A stretch of DNA of 64,000 bases from Narthecium ossifragum (lineage: Eukaryota; Streptophyta; Magnoliopsida; Dioscoreales; Nartheciaceae): assembly GCA_963920575.1 (NCBI GenBank), contig OY986969.1:17221288-17285287 (forward strand). Reading direction: 5' to 3'. Positions 55,001 through 64,000 of this stretch are shown here, one piece after another (the stretch's first letter is position 1; every line of letters starts with the position of its first letter). The position numbers were made by a program, and so were the translations under genes. Under the pieces are notes generated by a model. The model was not told the DNA's origin. It was given only the letters and a program-made list of their open reading frames with translations, and did not search any database.

Positions 55001-58000
55001 CTTCTCATATATTCTGGATGGTTGTACTTTGATATGCTTCCTGGCTCTGGAAATGCATAATGGAACAACTAACTTAGATTAGCTTACATTGGGGAGTTTT
55101 CTTAACCAAGAGATGCTTTAACACACGATTCATCTGGTTGATGCTAGCTTTTAAATTGGGGAAGAGAATATGTGTGATCAGGATGATTTCTGGTCAGCCT
55201 AGTGATAAGCCCTGTCTTCTTTGCAGGAGAGTCCTGATTAGGGTAGTTGTTAGGCTTAATACAAAATGATTAGATGTTTATTATGTTAACAAGACAATTG
55301 TATTTTTTTTTTTTATCTCGATCACTGTGCCGTGTAATAATCAACATGTTGGCGCTGGCTGCATTAGAAAATAGGATGAATATAAGGCTCTAATATTGGA
55401 AGTGTTGTCCTAAAACAGTGATGATGCAGAAACACATGCTGAATGTTTATTTGATTAAGCTGCTATTTTGAAGCTGAGATATGCAGAATTTATGCTTAGC
55501 CAATGTACTCTTCCTTCTAGCTGCAAGACTTGGGTTTTACAAGTCCAAATAGGTGACAACTCATGGAGAAATTGTGATCATTTTCCTTGCAAGGTCATGG
55601 TGATTACATTCCTCTTTAAAATTTAATGAGGCGTCGCGTCATGCCCTAGTAGACATTGTTACTGGCATGAGTGCTGCTGAGATTCACTTGTTCTCTTCTA
55701 TGTGAAGCGTCCTTATGTTCTAGAAAAGCTTATATTGGAATCTAGATTTAGAAGGAGCTAATACTTTGATTATCCAATTCCAAAAAACTACCTGCCGTCG
55801 TCACCTTCCATAAGTGACCATTAAGTTTGACCACTTATCCACAGTTAACTTCTGGTTGACTTGACCCAGCCCAGTCCTCAAGGACCTAAATACCCATAGC
55901 CCATGAAACGTACTATAATGGACTTGGATTCAACTTGTATCCATGATACACTATCCCATTACTTGTGTGTTTGATAAGTTGTGGTGGTGTTGGCCAGAGT
56001 TGGTGTTGGTGGATGGAGGTGGTGGTTGTGGCGGTTGCGGCGACCTGAGGAGGGGGATGAGATGGTGGTGGCAACACGTAGAGTGCAAAGTAGATTATTC
56101 GGAGATGCATATAGAGAACTGGATTGATCGAGAATATTGTAAAGTATTTTTATAGAAGGTAATCCTGTTGCAACGGCTTTGAGTAAAGATAATAGAGGCG
56201 GACGAAGTGGTATGATTGGCGAGAATTGGGCTTTAGATAGCATTTGCTCATTCTGACATAATAGTGAAAAGTGGTTCAACTTGCGATTGCGAGCGAATCT
56301 CAGAGTGTTCTAAATTTACTCTTGTAGTCATCTAGTGTCCTTAAATGTTCTTAATTTTTAGTGCAATGCCATTGAAGTTTTCATGTTGGTTGTGCATGAT
56401 CAAATTTCAAGATTCTTGGTCTCAAACAAGGATTATTATGCTGATGGCACAATTCTTGCCAGCATATGTGGCAATATCAGGCATGGACCTTGTTTTCATG
56501 TTAAAGAGCTTTTCAAGCTCCAACAGATTTATTGACACGGGTCTGTATTTATCCATGTATGTGCCGATATATTATTGACACGGTGGGTGTTGACAAGCAC
56601 GGTCCAACACGATGATCCTTAGTGTCAAATTATGCTTATGGCTCATGAGGATGATCAAGTCTATGTATAGTCCAACATGCTTGTCATCTCGGACTATGAA
56701 TGTAATGCCCTGGTCCCCAGACTTGCCTTGCGACCCCCCCCCAACAAAACAAAATTCTGGTCTCTGTCTAGCAGACAATCCCTTTGTGGTGATCCTCATA
56801 GAGACCTCAACATATGTCAGAACCTCTAACATTAGAGTACAACAATAACATCATATTTAAAACTCTGATGGCTCAGTGCTTTGATGCAAGGATTGCCATG
56901 CCGGTGGCACGCGCCGTGCCGGCACCTCGCCGGTACGGTACGCGCTGTGCCGGACCGGGGTGTGCCGGTCCGGATGAGTGAAATTGACTCATTTTCAACA
57001 TCTTCAATTGACCAAATATAATCTCTTATACGAGCAGAGTGAAAACATATCAAAGTAGTATAATACAATACATGACACATAATCAACAACTCAATACATC
57101 TTTTATATGAGCACACATCAAGCTCTTTCTCAGACTAACTATAATCTGTCATCTGGTGGTCTCAGATAAATGTTTCAAGTAGAACTCATGTGCTGCATAT
57201 ACTGAGGGAAGGTCATATAAGGAGAATAATAGGCTTCAAACTCTCTAATGAGCGACTGGTACTCTGCAGCATCACGCTGGAAATCAATGACAGTTTCAGG
57301 AGCCTGTATAGTCACCACTTCTGTCTGATGTGGTTGATATGACTGATTTGTATCAGGATAGCCATACGAATATTTGGAACTATCATGCGGAGTAGATGAT
57401 CCGGTATCTCCAAACAATCATTATTAAATAATTTTTTTTTACTAATTATCATCATTAAATAAATAATAATAATAAATAACATACTATATGAGGCTTATCA
57501 TTGATAAATAAAAACTAATGATAAATAATATACCAATTTTTAGCTGGTGAATTCACTCACCTCACCTCTCTTTCTCTCCTTCTCGGACTTGCTGACTACC
57601 CGACCAGTCTTTTTTCTTTTATTTCTCTCCTTGTCTTGCTCTCCTGCTACCCCACCAATTCACGTGACAACTCTCTCTCTTTTCCCGTTTCTCCACGTGG
57701 CCACCTCTCTCTCTCTCTTTGCTCTCTCCACGTGGCCGCTGCCCTCTCTCTCTCTCCTTCCTTTTCTCTCCCGCTGCCCCGTGACCCTCTTTCACTTCTT
57801 CAGTTTCACTCCTTACCCGCCCCCGACCCCGAGATCGCGGCTCCTCCTCTCCTCCGCCTCAGGCTCCCCTCCGGCTTCGTCTCCTGCCCTTTGCCTCCGC
57901 CTCCGCCTCCTCCCCTCCGCCTCCGGCTCCGTCTCCTCCTCCCCTCCGGCCCCGTCTCCTCCTCTGTTTCTCTCCTCCCCTCTCTTTCTTCTCCTCCTCC

Positions 58001-61000
58001 CTCTTCCTATGTTTTTCTCTCCTCCGGCTCCTCTGTTTCTCTCTCTCCTCCGGCTCTTCCTCTGTTTTTTTCTCTTTCCATCCCCTCTCTCTTTCTCTCC
58101 TCCTTCCCTCCTTCTCTCTTCCCCTCCATGGTTTATAGAACTGAAGGTGTCGGTGGCTCGATGCAATTAAGATGTCGATGCAATCATTGCAAGCAGCCAA
58201 AGAAGCCGTCGGTGCTCACAGTGGAAGATGTCGGTGCTCACAGTGGAAGCTGTCGGTGACCGTCCACGACGATCCGGTATGTATCGGATCCGTACCGGGC
58301 GATACATGAGGTATCGCCCGGCACAACACCCCCCCCCCCCCCCCCCCCCCGATACCGATTCAGGGGGGTTTTTTATCCTGGCTAGCTGCCGGTCCGGTGC
58401 ATACCGGCCGGCACGGACATGTGCCGGCCGGTATGGAAATCCATACTCTGATGTATGTTGAGGTAAATCCGAGGATTGCCACGTGGGGATTGTCTGTTAG
58501 ATAGAAACCTCAATGAGAAGGGGAAAAATCTCACATTTCGAGGCAGGTCTGGTACCGGGATGTGAAAATGAAACTTGTGGAGAAATATTGTATTGGATGA
58601 TCATATTTGTAACTCCATTGGTGTGTTAATTGAAGGCTTAATTGGAACTAATTCTGGTCTCATCAAGGGGTTAGATTTTGTCCTGTTCAGATGTTGACTG
58701 GATAGAAAGAAGCAATTGGTTGTATGATTGTATGATAATTAGGTTTTACTTGATTTATCTTAGTGGTCACTTTGTCTATTTTCATATGGAGATCAAATTT
58801 GACTGTCCCTTTCTCAGTACGAATGAGTACTTTAGGGGCTAATAAGGCATTAGTGCAGTTTATGAAGAAGAAAATTGCTTTCCCTTTTGTCTATATACCT
58901 GGTGAACTCATTTTGTTCATTCAATTTATCTTTCCTTTTTAACGCTTTTTGTGCATCTACTTAGAAATCCCATTCTAGGCTAATCATGTAGACGGTAGCT
59001 CTTTTGTATTCCGCATGCCTGGCTAGAATGCATGTGCTCCAGTTCAAGCTGTGCCCATTGAAAGACAATGTATCACTCAGTAGCCATGCCGCTCTTTAGC
59101 AAGATATCTTCATGAAACTGTTTTGTATGTATCTAAGTCCATACCTTCTGACTCATGTGATATGAAACATGCTCTCAAAGTTGACAAATTGGGACTAAAA
59201 GTATTAGTGACCTAAATCCTTATACTTTTGCCCCAAGTCTGGCTGTTCTATTAGCTTGTAAAGTCACGAAACCCTTAGCCCCAAATGCTTCCTTTGATGC
59301 CAAAGTTTCTGCATTTCCATTTGATCCAAAGTAGCAGTGATCACCCCTGATCGCGTGTCGTTATGCACAACCAATGCGTCAATTTAAATATGCAAACTAC
59401 TAACTAACTAATAGGTAGCTATAGGAGTCCGAGTCGAATCCACAGGAGATGCGTATGGAAATAGTTAAACTACTGAACTTAATCTAAGTATTCCTACAAG
59501 GTTAACAAAGAAAAGGATTTTGGGTTTTATATTCTAATATCTAAGAAAGCAATTATGATTCAAGGGATAGAGAGGTCCTAGGGATTCCCAATTTGTAACA
59601 GATTCTAGCATAGTTTCTATAGAATCAAGGCATGTAATCCAATTGAGACAATCACAACCTAAAAGTCGACGATTGTGTGTTTAGCAATCGCTCGTCGCTA
59701 ATGAGAAGTTGGGTTAGGAACAACTTATCACATTGGGGTACAAGGCACAAGTCGACAATTGAGGTATTAATTTGGTTCTCGCTCAACGATAGCCGGCGTA
59801 TGGTCTTATGGTTGTGTTAAAGGGTATTATATAGATTTGGGTATTGGATTGATGTGGTTTTAACACCTCCAGTCCAAAACACTAGAAAGATAGGATTAGG
59901 TGTGAATTGGGGTGTTTCTAGCACCACCAAGCCCTAATCTAGAACGAATACCTTTTGTATTGGTTATGGTTCTAACACAACCTTCTCATTAGGGGATATT
60001 AATAAACACCTATCAAGCATAAGGTTCTACTCCTACGCAAGAAAAGGCATCCGACCATCCAACAATACACAACAATTTAAATAGATTCAACATTGAGAAT
60101 CAAATCCATACAATAGTCATCCCCATGGATTACAAAGCCAAGAACTATAGAAAACTATTTATATAACCTAATACATCATGATATTTCACTAGGATGGGAA
60201 GTTAGCTACTTATCTTCAAGGTTGGATATGTGGAGGAGAGTTGGATTATTCTTCTATTCTTCAATCCCTTCCCTTGGAGGTGAGAGCTCCCTTCTTCCCT
60301 AAATAAGGGTTGCCCCTTTCCTTGTCCTCCTCCCCTCCAAGAAAGTTCCAAATGAGAGCCCTAACGGCATGTTTGGTTCGCACAAGGAATGTGAATGGGA
60401 ATGGGAATGGGAATGGAATGGGATTGAGATTAGGAATGGTCTATTACCAAGGTGATTTTGTAATATCAGGATTGGGAATGGGAATGAAGCATTATCATGT
60501 TTGGTATACAAACAAAAGCCTGTGAATGAAATAGGAATGAAATATAGATGATTAAAATACCCTCTTTTTTTAACATAGAGAGATCCGATTAAGGGTAGAT
60601 TAGTAATTTAATTTTTTAACCACCATTAACCGCCATTCCGTCGGGAATGGAATGAGGCATTCCGGGGTATTAGATGGGATTGCCTCATTCCCAACTTGTC
60701 AGGAATGGAGCATTCCATTCCCAACTTTAATGTCTAACCAAACAACGTAATGGGATTTGACCATTCCATTCCCGGCAGTTATGTCCAACCAAACATGTCG
60801 TAAGTCTTCTATTTATAGCCCAAACTTTGCTCCCAATTGGATTTGATCTTGACTGTCGATTTTGCCCTTGATGAAGTGTTGGGCTCGAGTTCGAGCCCTA
60901 ACATGAGGGCTTGAGCCTTTCCTGGAGCTCATTTGGGCCTCCCTCGACGGGGCTCGAGCCCTGGTCACGCCCTTCAATTCCTGGGGTCTCTGTTGAATGG

Positions 61001-64000
61001 GACCGAGCCCTCTAAGAGAGTTTTTGGGCTGGATAGGGGGTTCAAGCCCCTTAAATATAGGGTGACCGATCAGGAATCTCGACAAGTCTTCAATATGAAA
61101 AGTGTAGAACTATGAGTCTTCTATTTGCTCCCAAAGTTTCAGAGTATTCCAATCTTTGTGGAATATTTTAGGAATATTCTCTTTACCATCGATGAACCAG
61201 TCTATAATTTTCAGATTTCACATAACTTTCCCTTTTTGGGCCTGGAATTGATGCAACACTTTATAAGCTCTTGTGTCTGAAATACCATGAAAGTTATTAG
61301 AAATGCATTGCTTGAGTGCTAACAAAGCCAAGATAAAGAGGTAAATTGTGTATATTTCGTGACTCATCAAGCAACTGTCTTCTTTATCATCTAACTTTCC
61401 AGATCAATCTATGAAGTCATTGTAACATGCATGTCTGTGGCTTCATCATGTTACTTACATCAAAAAACTGTTAAAAAGTCATTGAGCTTGGCGTGTGATA
61501 AAATCCCATACAAGCTTGCTTATTTGCATGTGTAGCTAAGATGGGCCGTCTCCAAAGAGTTCTTTTTTGTAATGTCTGTGCAGAATTTTGCTTGCACTGT
61601 GACATTAAATCTGTTCAAGTGTGACTTCAAATCTGTAACGTGTATCTAGTATTAGGGACATGAATTTAAACAAGTTTGGTATTTTGCTTCTAGAATAACT
61701 GTCTTTGTGCCTGGGCAAGAAACTGCAGATCAAATCCTTGCTTGTTATCTAGTGGGCGTAGTGGATTTTCTTTAAGCTTTAGTCCCTTATGAGGGCATAA
61801 AGATTTGCTTGTTTACCTCTTGTTATGGCCTTAGGTAAAGTGCATAATGAGTAGCCATACTTTGTGTAGTTTCCTTCGTCATTTTAGACATACCAGGAGA
61901 GAGAAACGAATTGTTTGAAAGTTGACTATTCTTTTTCTTGTTTTGCTATAAACACTAGCAGGTAAAGATTTAGAATGTTATTTTCTGATATCATGTTACC
62001 GTTTCAGGCTCCACAACTGAGTTCTCGCAGTGATTCTAGTAATGTTTCTAATGTTTTCAACCATCCAAGGCCGGTCTTGCCACTCTCTACTTATGGGCAG
62101 CGTGTATATTCTTCCAGGAACAGTACTATAAAACCGAGGTCTAATCATTGGAGTATAAACAGTTATGAGCAGTTTAATATGAGCGAGAATTACGTGTGCG
62201 GAAGTCATGACCAGTTAGTTTGTGGTCCTCGGTCCAACCGACTGGGCCGTCCTTTGCATTCATCTGGCAAGATGGATGGTTTGAATGCACTTGTTCGAAG
62301 AGATCAGATTAACAAGTCAGATTTTCAAACTAATTATCAGCAGGCCAAGTTTTTTATGATAAAGTCATACAGTGAAGATGACATTCATAAGAGTATCAAG
62401 TATAGTGTATGGTCGAGTACTCCAAATGGGAACAATAAGCTGGATACTGCTTATCGGGAGTCAGTGGCAAAATCAAAGGAGAAGGATACTAATTGTCCAA
62501 TCTTCCTTTTCTTCTCGGTGAGTCATTGAGTGTTTTTTTAAAGCCATTGTTGACATTATTCATCTCTGCTGACTCTACAGTTTACAGACTTGAAAGTTGA
62601 ACGTGTACAGAAAGAGGAAGGGTTTCTATTATGTGAAACTATCTCATCTTCTTTTCGTTCTCTTGTTTTCCCTTGACCTCATGGAAAGTGTTTTCATCTG
62701 TATCATTTCATTTCCTTCAACTGCTTATTTCTTGCAAAAATTCCAAAAGTAACGCCTTGAAAGCCCCGGCGTCCTGTAGATCCTTCTCTCCCCATGACTG
62801 GAAAGTACATAAGGATAAAATCGGAATTGATTGCAGAGTACTTCTAGTTGTTTATTGCATTTAATTAGTTTGTTTCTTAAATCAGGTAAATGCAAGTGGG
62901 CAGTTTGTTGGCATGGCGGAGATGACTGGGCCTGTCGATTTCAAGAAGAACATGGATTTTTGGCAGCAGGATAGGTGGAATGGTTTTTTCCCACTAGCAT
63001 GGCACATAATAAAGGACATCCCCAACAGGCTATTCCAGCATATCACACTCGAAAACAATGATCACAAGGCCGTAACTTTCAGCAGGGACACTCAGGAGGT
63101 GCTCATCGTTCTTTTCTCCCTTTATTTTTTTGCTAACCTATATTGTAGTCAAGTTCTATGTATCCAATAAGACCCCCCCCCCCCCCCCCCCCCCCCGTTT
63201 TTTTTTCAACCTATGTCGTCCTCAAGGAGTTCATTTGGACATTGTTTCGAGGCACCCCTTATTGCCTTTGTTGTCTAGATTTGCCTGCTGCAAAACACTG
63301 AGACCTAATTAATTAGACCACCCCCTTATTGCCATCACTGCAAAATGCATGCTCTCTAACTCTGCTTTTCCTGTCCCTCCATTAGGTTCTTTGTTTCAAT
63401 CCAGATCTATGTCACCGACGAATTTATTCTTCTGTCATCTTCTTGCAGAGTCTCTGTATTGAAGCTGATACAGACACTCATCTTAAAATCTTATTAGTGA
63501 AACAGCGTGTTGCAGATAGAGCAGAGTGGAGAAGAGGATGGAAGGAGTGGAGGTTGATGGATACGATTGCCCATATGCTATCTGATAGTACTGGTGGATT
63601 ACATTGCTATGGCAGTTATACGCTGCTGCTTTATAAGATCTCTTTTATTTGCATATTTGCATTCATTATCTGTCTTCATATCAGCATATACTTCGTAGAA
63701 GAAGAGAACATGTATACAAGGGGCTTTGCATATTTCCTTGTCTAACGATTTTTGCATCAGTTGTCTGAAATCACAAAAATTTTATCTTTTCTCAGCTATA
63801 TCATGTTTGGTTTTTCAATGGTTATTGATTGATTTTCAAATTTCAGATCAGACTTCCACAAGGTTTGAAAATGCTGGAGATTTTCAAGAATTATCCGCTG
63901 GAAACATCATTGGTAGATGATTTTGACTTTTATGAAAGGAGGGAAAAGATACTTCGTGCCACTAGGAGCAGTAAGCCTGTTGTTCCTTATTCGGACACAG
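52027..64000 (+). CDS. YTH-domain m6A reader (ECT-type), partial at right edge
   Basis: Coding exons: 52027-52051, 53837-53898, 54541-54688, 54782-54858, 62008-62517, 62886-63098 and 63847-64000 (open). All introns are GT-AG and the phases fit, giving 396 codons in the window. The N-terminus MDEKDTGKSTEALEKGLKP and the YPPT-SPDYLFPGHDGAYAKW segment match plant ECT proteins. The long Tyr/Pro/Gln-rich stretch between these and the YTH domain in most ECTs is not seen: exon 4 joins in phase to exon 5, and the 7.1 kb intron between them shows no such exon. These proteins bind N6-methyladenosine in cytosolic mRNA. Introns 1 and 4 carry foreign DNA. Confidence 0.9.
52616..52918 (-). pseudogene. SET-domain (trithorax/ATX-like) gene fragment in YTH intron 1
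   Basis: On the minus strand, TYMFRID, then a TAG, then MIDATKAGSIANLINHSCES, TKTGISQWEELTYDYRYF and NCGFPRSCGIIND. This is the catalytic end of an H3K4-type SET domain (NHSC and YDYRF are the methyl-donor and substrate pocket motifs) plus part of the post-SET zinc region. The TAG at about 52889-52891 and a changed Cys in CGFPRS mark it as non-functional. It is antisense to the YTH gene. The start of the SET domain and all upstream parts are missing. Confidence 0.82.
54459..54562 (+). repeat. 52-bp tandem duplication across a splice acceptor
   Basis: TTCTTGAACTCATGTCTTTT starts at 54459 and 54511. Each unit includes intron end plus the first bases of exon 3. The downstream copy has the used acceptor (ATCTCAG|GAGATTGG); in the upstream copy the same place reads ATTTCAAGAAG, so its acceptor is lost or shifted. 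Confidence 0.85.
54910..55034. repeat. 62-bp tandem duplication in intron 4
   Basis: ATGCAAGACCAGAA(C/T)T starts at 54910 and 54972. The two copies differ at about four positions. Confidence 0.88.
55035..56886. other. YTH intron 4, left part
   Basis: Ordinary AT-rich intron DNA with a GGTGGTGG-rich patch (55980-56065). No exon consistent with the missing ECT low-complexity region was found. Confidence 0.5.
57175..57417 (-). pseudogene. C-terminal remnant of a transposon-linked protein
   Basis: An 80-codon minus-strand frame: Ser/Tyr/Gln-rich start, then VIDFQRDAAEYQSLIREFEA and YYSPYMTFPQYMQHM. This looks like the low-complexity C-terminus of a plant transposase-associated protein; no catalytic part is present. 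It lies inside the 56887-58445 element, in the antisense direction to the YTH gene. Confidence 0.35.
58329..58350. repeat. Poly-C run, 22 bases
   Basis: An uninterrupted C run inside the GC-rich end of the terminal-inverted-repeat element. The count may be affected by sequencing. Confidence 0.9.
59338..61369 (-). mobile_element. Solo LTR (Athila-like) in YTH intron 4, minus orientation, with nested MITE
   Basis: Read on the minus strand it starts TGATGAGTCACGAAATATAC and ends ACACGCGATCAGGGGTGATCA, with the U5-like CTGTGGATTCGACTCGGACT near its end as in the other Athila-type LTRs here. The flanks are AGCAG (59333-59337) and AGCAA (61370-61374), a duplication with one mismatch. Its start matches the TGATGAGTCAC families at 357 and 37333; the rest is diverged. 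Confidence 0.75.
60365..60800. mobile_element. PIF/Harbinger-type MITE, nested in the solo LTR
   Basis: The ends CGGCATGTTTGGTT and AACCAAACATGTCG are inverted with one mismatch. It is flanked by TAA (60362-60364, 60801-60803), the usual Harbinger target duplication. 436 bp, with many GGAATGGGAATGG and CATTCCATTCCC words that can fold back. Confidence 0.85.
62344..64000 (+). CDS. YTH domain exons of the ECT-type gene
   Basis: The domain begins AKFFMIKSYSEDDIHKSIKY. The three cage tryptophans that hold N6-methyladenosine are present: TGG codons at 62410-62412 (VWSSTPNG), 62961-62963 and 62976-62978 (FWQQDRW). The core goes on with CPIFLFFS, ASGQFVGMAEM, WHIIKDIPNRLF, ITLENND and SRDTQE, and after intron 6 with LPQGLKMLEIFKNYPLETS and DDFDFYERRE. 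It should bind m6A RNA. The gene runs on past the edge. Confidence 0.93.
63173..63196. repeat. Poly-C run, 24 bases, in YTH intron 6
   Basis: An uninterrupted C run followed by GTTTTTTTTT. It lies 75 bp after the 5' splice site of intron 6. Confidence 0.9.

Larger units (their letters stand above)
56887..58445 (-). mobile_element. GC-rich terminal-inverted-repeat element in YTH intron 4
   Basis: The left end CAAGGATTGCCATGCCGG and the reverse complement of the right end TATGGATTTCCATACCGG match at 14 of 18; both continue into CCGGCAC/CCGTGCCGG-rich DNA. The flanks CTTTGATG (56879-56886) and CTCTGATG (58446-58453) fit an 8-bp duplication with one mismatch. Inside are a short protein remnant (57175-57417, minus), a CT-rich stretch (57545-58130) and a 22-base C run. 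The 8-bp duplication suggests hAT, but the ends are not diagnostic. Confidence 0.55.

Noticed and set aside
57547..58259. Two overlapping 207-codon ORFs
   Set aside because: They come from a CT-rich tract within the terminal-inverted-repeat element; Ser/Pro/Leu only.
63449..63620. Possible YTH exon after CTTCTTGCAG at 63448
   Set aside because: The translation has no YTH similarity, and the true continuation of the domain (IRLPQGLKML) starts at 63847 in the correct phase.

Overview
The window is nuclear DNA of a flowering plant: spliced genes with GT-AG introns, plant-type LTR retrotransposons (Tat, Athila, Tekay and other chromovirus, Copia) with tRNA primer sites, hAT- and Harbinger-type DNA elements, and a plant YTH (ECT-type) gene. 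The species cannot be fixed from sequence alone. Roughly 80% is transposon-derived.

Layout. 1-4605 is a minus-strand Tat-type gag-protease relic interrupted by an Athila-type solo LTR (357-1796). 4606-8376 holds repeats, an acidic ORF fragment and a duplicated segment carrying a kelch-gene fragment; one copy is broken by a hAT element (6928-7872). 8812-14603 is a real small host gene of four exons encoding a DnaJ-type zinc-finger protein; its third intron holds an antisense, non-coding LTR element (9714-14483). 16927-33628 is a nest: a Copia LTR and gag fused in frame to a Ty3/gypsy chromovirus pol, whose integrase is split by a full-length Tekay-type element (20990-31757), whose 3' LTR is in turn split by a hAT element (30544-31489). 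The same pol also carries a 5S-rRNA-like (Cassandra-like) insertion. 35218-37160 is a mosaic of purine and pyrimidine blocks that are inverted complements. 37333-45442 is an Athila-type element lacking reverse transcriptase. 45894-50434 is a Tekay-like solo LTR containing a second solo LTR.

51.2-64.0 kb is the second host gene, a plus-strand YTH-domain m6A reader that runs off the right edge. A foldback element with 13 copies of a short motif sits next to its promoter, intron 1 carries an antisense SET-domain gene fragment, and the 7.1 kb intron 4 carries a GC-rich terminal-repeat element and a minus-strand solo LTR with a MITE inside.

The two host genes look intact at the level of splice phase and key residues. 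The retroelement ORFs are mostly in frame and broken by point stops; in the Tekay element all six stops fit C-to-T change at CG or CHG sites. The points most worth a second look are the Copia-gag/gypsy-pol fusion, a palindromic module shared in inverted orientation between LTRs of a Copia and a Tekay-like element, the purine/pyrimidine hairpin array, and the foldback beside the YTH promoter. I found no clearly new enzymatic system.
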